A DNA stretch of 24,225 nucleotides from Hemicentrotus pulcherrimus (taxonomy: Eukaryota; Echinodermata; Echinoidea; Camarodonta; Strongylocentrotidae), in the NCBI GenBank assembly GCA_003118195.1, contig BEXV01000344.1, positions 209,343-233,567 of the forward strand, written 5' to 3'. The position numbers were made by a program, and so were the translations under genes. Positions within the stretch are counted from its first letter, which is position 1. Each line of letters begins with the position of its first letter. This document shows, piece by piece, positions 20,688 to 24,225 of this stretch. The notes below the pieces were generated by a model that saw nothing but the letters and a program-made list of their open reading frames with translations, made no database searches and was not told the DNA's origin.

Positions 20688-22854
20688 AAACACATACTTT
20701 CGAGTAACCTTACGTGATACTCGATACTTGTCAAAACTAAAGGGGTACAGTAAACTAAACATAGATGGATATAAGAAAAGCAAAAACAAAATACAGATGA
20801 ATTACATGTCAATTTCAGCATTAGAAGAAAATTTTCGGCAAGTTGAATTGCGTAGCACTGCTTTCCCACTAACCGGAAGTAGTTTTGGGCACAACAGATA
20901 AGTCAGGAGTCATTACAAGGTTTCGTTACGAATTATAATGTTGTTAATTATCTTTGTGGCTTCGCGCCGGAAAATACCAATTTCCCCCAAATTCCAAAAC
21001 ATTGGCAAAACTAGGCATTTTACCTGGTTTCAGAAAAACAGCAAAGCAATATAGCAAAACAACAATCTTACCCCTTTTCAACCTACACAAGAATTTGCTT
21101 GTCATACCGTGACATAGGTTTTGACATGAGCTATCGCAACGTTGACAGATGAAAAGCTATGAAAACTTTAGAATTAAAATCAGTTTGTTTATTAAGATAT
21201 GTCTTTAATCCATTATTCGAGGATAATAATAATGCATTTGATGATATGGGGTAAACAAACGTACGTGATAGTTCGCATAACAATGACTTGCAAAAGGGCG
21301 CGTTTAGATAATCTTTTTCATGAAAATAAAGACTCTTCTGTGACGCACGTGCTTAACGAGGAGAGTGGTGAAGGATGATACTCCAATCACACCAATAAGA
21401 CCCGCACCAGACCGACACCAGACCGACACCAGACTGACACCAGACCGACACCAGACCGGCAATAGACCGACAATAGACCGACACCAGACCGACACCAGAC
21501 TGGCAATAGACCGACAACAGACTGGCAATAGACGGAACAAAAACTTACATCACCAAGAAATGGCCAAGGTTTTGCCAGTTTGAGGGCATTCGGCTTTAAG
21601 TCGATTAGGTGGTGTAATAATTTAGGATATGAATAAGTTACAAAACTATTATCAACAAATTAGCCAGAATTTAGAATTTACAGATAAATTTTAATAACGA
21701 TTATGCGGTTCAATATTATTTCAATGAAAAAAAGCAATCACTAAATCAAGGTAGTTCTTGAAAATGGACATAAAATATCAAGACTATACTACTCCATCTC
21801 ATTTCGCAGCGATCGATCCTTACCTCCACAAACAAGGGATATACTTCTAAATTAATGGGTCTTAACTCTCCCCCAAAACAATTTTCCAACATTTTGAGAT
21901 AATTTATCTGCAGCTGAGATAAGTTTAAAAGTCGTGGGAGTGAATGCAAACATTCTAAATCAAACCCAGCAGTACTCAGACGATTTGGAACCTTTGTCAG
22001 TACTTTTTTTGTAAAGAAAAATATTTGGGTTGCCGACTGGGGACCCCCAGTGAAGGCATCCCATGAGCCACCCTTCCCGGCATCCTCTTTCTGAACTCTG
22101 GCACAGATATCAAGGGAAGAAAAGACTGATTGACAATTCGGAACATGGACCATTACTGTACAAAGTAACACAGAATACACTAAAACCTAATTATATATAA
22201 AATCATGAGATCTCTACATCTTTTTTTTAAAATCTATATAGAGCGCGAACAACGGAACAAGTTAGGCACTTTAACAGGCACGAGAGCATTCAAATCATCA
22301 GTCTAATAGGCTACGTTGCTACAGCAAATATCAATGATAAATAAACGTTCTACTATCTTTGCGTCGGGACCCAAGATATACATTAACGACTCAATAAACA
22401 CAACGACTACACAAAAAGAAGAAAATATACATATAAACATACATGTACATCCTAACAATAATGATTTTATAATGTCATCCTCTGTTTATATAATGCATAA
22501 ATGTCTCTTGAGAGCCAGCAAAGACAGCGTTAACCCCGTTTCAAATATTGTAAGAGTTACGAGCAACTCCGGTCGCTCTCAGTAGATTCATAAGCGCTTC
22601 GGAAGTGCTTTAAAACGTGCAAGCTTTGCAGCCATGACAACATTCATGTGGAATAAATGCTACCACTTGGTCCCTTGGTAGAGAGAAACATATAGAGATA
22701 AACATTAAATGACTGTGGGTAAACAATGAAAGCGTACCTGTAAAGTTGCCATCGATTTCGTAAGGTATTACAGCATCTGTCCATCTCCTTTCTGGTCTAG
22801 CTGTTACAGCACGAACATGTCTCACGTGTGCTTCTTCTATCGTTCTCTTTTTAA
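6635..22854 (-). CDS. tld: Tolloid/BMP1-type astacin metalloprotease, 17 exons, 5' end outside window
   Basis: This is a secreted zinc protease of the BMP1/tolloid family, which in other animals cleaves chordin/Sog and procollagens and so controls BMP signalling and matrix assembly. The joined exons encode 893 residues. Numbering from the first whole codon here: prodomain end with RHVR at 11-14; astacin domain about 15-218 with the zinc motif [17 protein letters not shown] at 111-127 and the Met-turn SIMHY at 166-170; CUB1 221-331; CUB2 334-445; EGF1 448-487; CUB3 490-601; EGF2 604-643; CUB4 646-757; CUB5 759-872; acidic tail 873-893. This is the full domain order of vertebrate mTLD and TLL proteins, and the length fits their mature form. 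All splice phases agree across the 17 exons. The signal peptide and most of the prodomain must lie beyond 24225. It could be the orthologue of BMP1, TLL1 and TLL2 together, as expected in an invertebrate. Confidence 0.96.
7029..7088. repeat. (AC)n microsatellite
   Basis: A nearly pure AC dinucleotide array of about 30 units with single interruptions near 7065 and 7082. Confidence 0.95.
7108..7180. repeat. GGAC-rich run and hairpin, probable fragment of a dispersed repeat
   Basis: Degenerate four-base units (ggac, gtac) at 7108-7137 are followed by a perfect 9-bp inverted repeat, atgcctccg at 7151-7159 and cggaggcat at 7172-7180, with a 12-base loop. The combination next to a microsatellite looks like part of a dispersed element. 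Confidence 0.5.
7383..7547 (-). CDS. tld: Tolloid exon: CUB5, middle part
   Basis: Residues 787-841, reading [40 protein letters not shown] and FGRFCGHR. It holds three of the four CUB5 cysteines and the NYD calcium-site aspartate. The acceptor ends in gacacag, the donor is gtaagt, and both ends are in phase 0. Confidence 0.95.
7548..8115 (-). other. Tolloid intron
   Basis: Bounded by gtacgt (donor) and gacacag (acceptor). It is AT-rich for most of its length and no repeat or exon is recognised. Confidence 0.8.
8116..8201 (-). CDS. tld: Tolloid exon: CUB5, first part
   Basis: Residues 758-786, reading [20 protein letters not shown], then YGDQNYENQ. LYSHAxxGDxNY is a recognisable CUB5 segment of tolloid proteins. 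The exon enters in phase 1 and leaves in phase 0. The acceptor follows tttcaacag and the donor is gtacgt. A 22-base stretch is closely repeated in the intron just upstream on the coding strand. Confidence 0.93.
8202..8868 (-). other. Tolloid intron with candidate cassette exon
   Basis: It separates the CUB4 and CUB5 exons. It contains a 78-bp segment with splice-like ends (8284-8361), described separately, and a GC-richer patch at about 8735-8865 directly after the CUB4 donor. The remainder shows nothing recognisable. Confidence 0.75.
8284..8361 (-). other. Candidate cassette exon or decayed partial copy of the CUB5 exon
   Basis: On the coding strand a good pyrimidine-rich acceptor (ccttcctttcttcttctcag) precedes 8361, and a weak GT donor (gtagat) follows 8284. 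The 78 bp enclosed are a multiple of three with no stop. Joining to the phase-1 CUB4 exon upstream and the phase-1 CUB5 exon downstream would keep the frame. The reading includes SAQRLCS, against SAQRLYS in the real CUB5 exon, and 19 of 22 bases match there. It would insert 26 residues before CUB5. Use as an exon is not shown. Confidence 0.3.
8869..9082 (-). CDS. tld: Tolloid exon: CUB4, second part
   Basis: Residues 687-757 plus a split glutamine, reading [38 protein letters not shown] and [18 protein letters not shown]. The calcium-site aspartates (TYD, SDAS) are present. The first methionine is internal, directly after the acceptor ending in cgtag. The donor is gtaagt. Confidence 0.95.
9083..9430 (-). 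other. Tolloid intron
   Basis: An AT-rich intron between the two CUB4 exons. The 11 bases ttttaatgaat occur twice in tandem near 9109-9130. Nothing else is recognised. Confidence 0.8.
9431..9558 (-). CDS. tld: Tolloid exon: CUB4, first part
   Basis: Residues 644-686, reading [20 protein letters not shown], then [20 protein letters not shown] and IVL. It has the usual CUB N-terminal half with two cysteines. The acceptor ends in tcccag, the donor is gtaagc, and it leaves in phase 0. Confidence 0.94.
9785..10123. repeat. Degenerate short tandem repeat related to the 72-bp array
   Basis: Words such as agctaacacc, ctaacact, gctagcacc and gctaacacc recur at irregular spacing. This looks like an older, decayed part of the adjoining array. 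No clear longer period was found by eye. Confidence 0.5.
10124..10369. repeat. 72-bp tandem repeat, about three copies
   Basis: The anchor word gctaaaacctta starts at 10196, 10268 and 10340, exactly 72 bases apart. Each copy also carries tagctaacacctac, caggc(t/a)aacacc and tataatcatttcgg with few changes. The last copy is cut off at agctaacac, eight bases before the splice-donor GT of the EGF2 exon. Confidence 0.85.
10379..10504 (-). CDS. tld: Tolloid exon: EGF2, calcium-binding type
   Basis: Residues 602-643 plus a split serine, reading [37 protein letters not shown] and HGCKE. It has six cysteines and the calcium-binding EGF pattern. It is too short and too split to stand out as a long open frame and was found from splice phase and cysteine spacing. 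The donor is a perfect gtaagt and lies only eight bases from a 72-bp tandem repeat. The acceptor ends in gttag. Confidence 0.93.
10505..11022 (-). other. Tolloid intron
   Basis: An AT-rich intron between the EGF2 and CUB3 exons. No repeat or exon is recognised. Confidence 0.8.
11023..11203 (-). CDS. tld: Tolloid exon: CUB3, second part
   Basis: Residues 542-601 plus a split aspartate, reading [37 protein letters not shown] and [18 protein letters not shown]. Calcium-site residues (YDY, SDNT) are kept. The acceptor follows a pyrimidine-rich tract ending in ttcag, and the donor is gtaatt. Confidence 0.95.
11204..11616 (-). other. Tolloid intron
   Basis: An intron between the two CUB3 exons. 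Degenerate tacgatgt words occur near 11396-11432. Nothing else is recognised. Confidence 0.8.
11617..11777 (-). CDS. tld: Tolloid exon: CUB3, first part
   Basis: Residues 488-541, reading [20 protein letters not shown], then [20 protein letters not shown] and [14 protein letters not shown]. The PxxYRISLQF segment is highly typical of tolloid CUB3. The preceding intron contains the assembly gap, but the phase agrees directly with EGF1, so no exon has to be missing. The acceptor ends in catag and the donor is gtcaga. Confidence 0.95.
12205..12755. mobile_element. Candidate non-autonomous DNA element with terminal inverted repeats
   Basis: The 19 bases at 12207-12225 (atgcctaggttacatttgc) pair with 12735-12753 in inverted orientation with one mismatch. 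Outside them lie TT and AA bases that could belong to a short AT target site. The 500-bp interior is richer in GC than the intron around it and repeats words such as tacggc, gtacgg and ggccg on both strands. No protein is encoded. Confidence 0.6.
12824..13239. other. Assembly gap
   Basis: A run of 416 N inside a tolloid intron. Exons on either side join in phase, so no constitutive exon need be hidden, but an alternative exon or more repeat sequence could be. Confidence 0.99.
13959..14084 (-). CDS. tld: Tolloid exon: EGF1, calcium-binding type
   Basis: Residues 446-487 plus a split valine, reading [17 protein letters not shown], then [19 protein letters not shown] and DGRRCE. It has all six EGF cysteines, the D-x/E-C start and the N-x-x-G-S-Y-x-C pattern of calcium-binding EGF modules. 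The acceptor ctcacag at 14085-14091 was chosen over an AG five bases further in, because only it gives the in-frame EKDEC start. The donor is gtgggc. Confidence 0.94.
14085..14518 (-). other. Tolloid intron
   Basis: An intron between the CUB2 and EGF1 exons. Nothing is recognised. Confidence 0.8.
14519..14714 (-). CDS. tld: Tolloid exon: CUB2, second part
   Basis: Residues 381-445 plus a split glutamate, reading [35 protein letters not shown] and [17 protein letters not shown]. The [11 protein letters not shown] and SDGSV segments retain the calcium-binding CUB residues. The acceptor ends in catag and the donor is gtaaac. Confidence 0.95.
14715..15296 (-). other. Tolloid intron
   Basis: An intron between the two CUB2 exons. 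Nothing is recognised. Confidence 0.8.
15297..15442 (-). CDS. tld: Tolloid exon: CUB2, first part
   Basis: Residues 332-380, reading [20 protein letters not shown], then [20 protein letters not shown] and GLSFQSFE. It is a standard CUB N-terminal half with two cysteines and the SPNYP turn. The acceptor ends in atgtag, the donor is gtaacc, and it leaves in phase 0. Confidence 0.95.
15443..15951 (-). other. Tolloid intron
   Basis: An intron between the CUB1 and CUB2 exons. The 16 bases aattacatttttgttt occur at 15779-15794 and again at 15843-15858, a short local duplication. Nothing else is recognised. Confidence 0.8.
15952..16068 (-). CDS. tld: Tolloid exon: CUB1, second part
   Basis: Residues 293-331 plus a split alanine, reading [20 protein letters not shown] and ending RGFAANYE. 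It supplies the last cysteine and the final strands of CUB1. The acceptor ends in atcag and the donor is gtgagg. It is a 117-bp exon with phase 1 on both sides. Confidence 0.94.
16069..16425 (-). other. Tolloid intron
   Basis: An intron between the two CUB1 exons. Nothing is recognised. Confidence 0.8.
16426..16644 (-). CDS. tld: Tolloid exon: CUB1, first part
   Basis: Residues 220-292 plus a split glycine. It starts [20 protein letters not shown] and contains [11 protein letters not shown] and [11 protein letters not shown], the signature segments of a CUB domain. Asparagine 277 occupies the place of the aspartate usually found in the YDY motif of calcium-binding CUB domains. NFS is a glycosylation sequon. 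The acceptor ends in ctgtag and the donor is gtaata. Confidence 0.95.
16645..17710 (-). other. Tolloid intron with a TTAA-flanked element
   Basis: An intron between the protease and CUB1 exons. It contains the inverted-repeat element at 16827-17090. The rest shows nothing recognisable. Confidence 0.8.
16827..17090. mobile_element. Candidate 264-bp MITE bounded by TTAA
   Basis: The 22 bases at 16827-16848 (starting ttaaaggtatagaccag) pair in inverted orientation with 17069-17090 at about 19 of 22 positions, so the segment both begins and ends in TTAA. TTAA is the target site of piggyBac-like elements, but the bases inside do not match the usual piggyBac ends, so the superfamily stays open. 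A perfect 9-bp hairpin (16909-16917 with 16923-16931) lies inside. There is no coding capacity. Confidence 0.55.
17711..17944 (-). CDS. tld: Tolloid exon: astacin C-terminal lobe and Met-turn
   Basis: Residues 142-219 plus a split serine, reading [20 protein letters not shown], then [17 protein letters not shown] and, at the end, [21 protein letters not shown] is the astacin Met-turn, with its methionine and zinc-coordinating tyrosine. The last cysteine closes the protease domain. The acceptor ends in aacag and the donor is gtgagt. Confidence 0.96.
17945..18542 (-). other. Tolloid intron
   Basis: A very AT-rich intron between the two C-terminal protease exons. Nothing is recognised. Confidence 0.8.
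18543..18721 (-). CDS. tld: Tolloid exon: astacin active site
   Basis: Residues 82-141 plus a split glycine. It starts by completing CGCC, then has [19 protein letters not shown] and the full zinc-binding motif [17 protein letters not shown]: three zinc-ligand histidines (residues 111, 115, 121), the catalytic glutamate 112 and the HExxHxxGFxHExxRxD astacin consensus. The acceptor is atttccag and the donor is gtatga. The active site appears intact. Confidence 0.97.
18909..18916. repeat. Left target-site duplication TCTAGTGA
   Basis: It is identical to 19131-19138 on the other side of the MITE. Confidence 0.8.
18917..19130. mobile_element. Non-autonomous DNA transposon (MITE) with 8-bp target duplication
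   Basis: The 28 bases at 18925-18952 (gacatttgctcctgcgac, then aattgctccg) pair in inverted orientation with 19095-19122 with a single mismatch. Outside the element the octamer TCTAGTGA occurs at 18909-18916 and 19131-19138, a perfect target-site duplication that fixes the ends at 18917 and 19130 (214 bp). An 8-bp duplication is made by hAT, P and Merlin-type transposases; the ends alone do not decide which. The interior has several ttaggg and tttaggg words and no coding capacity. Confidence 0.85.
19131..19138. repeat. Right target-site duplication TCTAGTGA
   Basis: It is identical to 18909-18916 on the other side of the MITE. Confidence 0.8.
19273..19920. mobile_element. Inverted-repeat element enclosing a GAT array
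   Basis: The arm at 19300-19368 (ctaaaaaacggt ... gggtcggtcg) is matched in inverted orientation by 19811-19880, with the same order of blocks and nearly the same length (69 and 70 bases). Similarity appears to run further outward on both sides into T-rich sequence. Between the arms lie about 440 bases dominated by GAT trinucleotides. The end word cgaccgaccc is present a further time at 19951-19960, so a second or nested copy may lie on the right. There is no coding capacity. Confidence 0.6.
19393..19515. repeat. (GAT)n microsatellite
   Basis: GAT/ATG trinucleotide repeats with interruptions; more degenerate GATG words continue to about 19655. The histidine-rich open frame on the other strand is the readout of this repeat. 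Confidence 0.92.
20019..20148 (-). CDS. tld: Tolloid exon: astacin domain, N-terminal lobe
   Basis: Residues 39-81 plus a split glycine, reading [19 protein letters not shown], then [20 protein letters not shown] and TYQAC. It carries the first conserved cysteine of the astacin fold and half of the C-G-C-C cluster, which is completed by the next exon. Between VERN and HIVF it is about four residues longer than vertebrate BMP1. The acceptor follows a very long pyrimidine tract on the coding strand, and the donor is gtgagt. It enters in phase 1 and leaves in phase 2. Confidence 0.95.
20158..20460. repeat. Long purine/pyrimidine asymmetric tract next to a splice acceptor
   Basis: For roughly 300 bases the plus strand is mostly A and G, built from gagag, gggag and aaagaa words. 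On the coding strand this is a pyrimidine tract that begins about 10 bases upstream of the acceptor at 20149, far longer than a normal acceptor tract. Confidence 0.85.
20656..20686. repeat. (CA)n microsatellite
   Basis: A pure CA dinucleotide run of about 15 units preceded by a C-run. Confidence 0.95.
21405..21536. repeat. 11-bp minisatellite, 12 units
   Basis: The unit is caccagaccga, with variants caatagaccga, caccagactgg and caacagactgg. From 21405 to 21536 exactly twelve units of 11 bases fit with no insertion or deletion. Variant units alternate in blocks rather than randomly. Confidence 0.93.
22738..22854 (-). CDS. tld: Tolloid exon: prodomain end and start of astacin domain
   Basis: Residues 1-38 plus a split glycine. 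The reading passes from a basic prodomain end ([14 protein letters not shown]) into [10 protein letters not shown] and [12 protein letters not shown], the standard N-terminus of a tolloid protease. RHVR is an RxxR proprotein-convertase site at exactly the place where family members are processed, and NFT is an N-glycosylation sequon. The acceptor is tttgcag before 22854 and the donor is gtacgc. The exon needs one base from an upstream exon outside the window. Confidence 0.93.
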
Positions 22855-24225
22855 CTGCAAAGAAATGAATCAGTAAGAAAATTCAAAGAAATGAAAGTTA
22901 CAAATAAAACGCACATTGCATGAACAAATGGCCATCATACACAAATTACTCATTAATTTTAATTTGTAGCCGCTACTAAACTTTGCCATCCACCATATAT
23001 TACCAATTTTTCATCGGTTTGGGGGTTTGGTTTACGATTGGTTTCGTTTGGTTTCTTTTCATCATGTAGTTCACATTTCACGTTACACATTGTCAGTTTT
23101 GTTTCCAAGAAATAAGAGTGACAAGAATAACACATAAGTTCATTAAAGTTAGGATATCGCTTTAGTTTGCCTGTGGTAACTTGTTAAGTAAAGTAAGTAC
23201 TAATCATAATTGGAATCGAAAATACGAAGGGGGCCTACGGTAAAACATAGCTTATTGGTTATACGCTCCAGAACTGCAATATTGTAGGTCTAAGAGAGTT
23301 AGTATTAGTAAGAAACACAAATACAAAAGCAAATTACCCGTGAATTATAAACCTCCTGAAACGATGAACATTACCCCCCACCCGCCATTAAAAAAGACTT
23401 AATATTCCACCATCCGAAAAAAATACATCGATTCTGGCAACGTAAGGCAGAATGTCTAATGGGGGCCCAGCCAACTTACGATACGGGGTTAAGTAGGGGC
23501 GTAGACACCAAATAGTCTTGATAGATCCAGACTGGTCTGGATTATAAAACATATGTCAAGTTGAAGTTTCTATTCTAGATCAAAATGGAAATCGAAAAGA
23601 TGTTTGCGTTTTCCTTTTTTTCTAAATCCAACTTCCAGGAAATAATATTCGACCTTTGATGCTCAATGACTGTTTGTCAAAAAATACGAGAGATTATGTA
23701 TTTGCGTCCACAAAAATGGGGGAGAGGGGGTAGGAAATTGAGCATGGTGAGCGATGAGGTTGGTGAAACGAACGGGTCCGGGCAGAAATAACAACCTGGT
23801 ACGGGGAAAAGTACTAACATACCTGCACTGTAAGGAAATGTTGACAAATATCATTCCTATTAAAGATATCCCATACCACACGATTATGTTCTTATAAATC
23901 CTATCAAGGAGGGGTTTGCTAGTATTTTTGCAACATGAGTTATTTAATAACTTTCTAAATTGAATTTAATTATAAAACTATGCCATCAAAATAGCTCTGA
24001 TGGATGCCAATGCTTTTAGCGTTAGATCCCACTTTATGATGTTTTGCAAGTATTTGACGATTTGACACGCTTTTATTTTTATTTTTTTTTCTATTAGGGC
24101 GGTGAGGACCAATAATATCTCATAATATGCCCTACGATTGCGTAGAATTCTGTTTAATTAAATTATTAATATATAGATTTGATATACAGGAGAATGTGTA
24201 TAAGACTTCGAATATTTTTTCTCTC
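22855..24225 (-). other. Intron upstream of the first visible tolloid exon, partial
   Basis: No prodomain or signal-peptide exon is recognisable on the minus strand here, so the missing 5' exons probably lie beyond the window. The sequence is AT-rich without a clear repeat. Confidence 0.6.

Larger units (their letters stand above)
20149..22737 (-). other. Largest complete tolloid intron
   Basis: It lies between the first two protease exons. It contains the purine-rich tract (about 20158-20460), a CA microsatellite (20656-20686) and the 11-bp minisatellite (21405-21536). A 144-codon minus-strand open frame at 21746-22180 shows no recognisable family features. Confidence 0.8.

Noticed and set aside
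21746..22180. A 144-codon minus-strand open frame inside the largest intron
   Set aside because: It is the longest frame outside the recognised exons, but it has no family motif, signal peptide or flanking splice logic. In an AT-rich intron of this size it may arise by chance. Transcript evidence would be needed.
22855..24225. Search for prodomain or signal-peptide exons upstream of the first tolloid exon
   Set aside because: No segment with a plausible acceptor, open frame, phase-1 donor and prodomain-like residues could be picked out by eye.

Overview
This is animal nuclear DNA: AT-rich, with short coding exons bounded by GT/AG splice sites, long introns, microsatellites, several small inverted-repeat elements and one run of N (12824-13239). 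The protein family, the short-intron-rich layout and repeats that look like those of marine deuterostomes suggest an invertebrate deuterostome, plausibly an echinoderm such as a sea urchin. That assignment is an inference, not something the sequence proves.

Two genes converge. On the + strand, positions 365-1643 hold the last two coding exons of a polytopic membrane protein that reads like the C-terminal end of a major facilitator superfamily carrier, most like the monocarboxylate transporter group (SLC16). A long AT-rich stretch follows with several polyadenylation signals and GA-rich microsatellites.

On the - strand, from 22854 down to 6635, lie 17 consecutive coding exons of a tolloid/BMP1-type astacin metalloprotease. 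Every exon joins the next in phase, giving 893 residues with no stop. They begin at the end of the prodomain, with an RxxR processing site, and run through the astacin protease, CUB1, CUB2, EGF1, CUB3, EGF2, CUB4, CUB5 and a short acidic tail to the stop codon. The signal peptide and most of the prodomain lie beyond the right edge of the window. Proteins of this family cleave chordin/Sog and procollagens outside the cell and so control BMP gradients and matrix assembly.

The introns carry most of the unexpected structure: a 78-bp in-phase candidate cassette exon resembling part of the CUB5 exon next to it (8284-8361), a 72-bp tandem repeat that runs up to the splice donor of the EGF2 exon, an 11-bp minisatellite of 12 units, a long purine/pyrimidine tract directly upstream of one acceptor, and at least four inverted-repeat elements. 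The clearest of these has a 28-bp inverted repeat (one mismatch) and a perfect 8-bp target duplication. No RNA gene, CRISPR array or prokaryotic element was seen.
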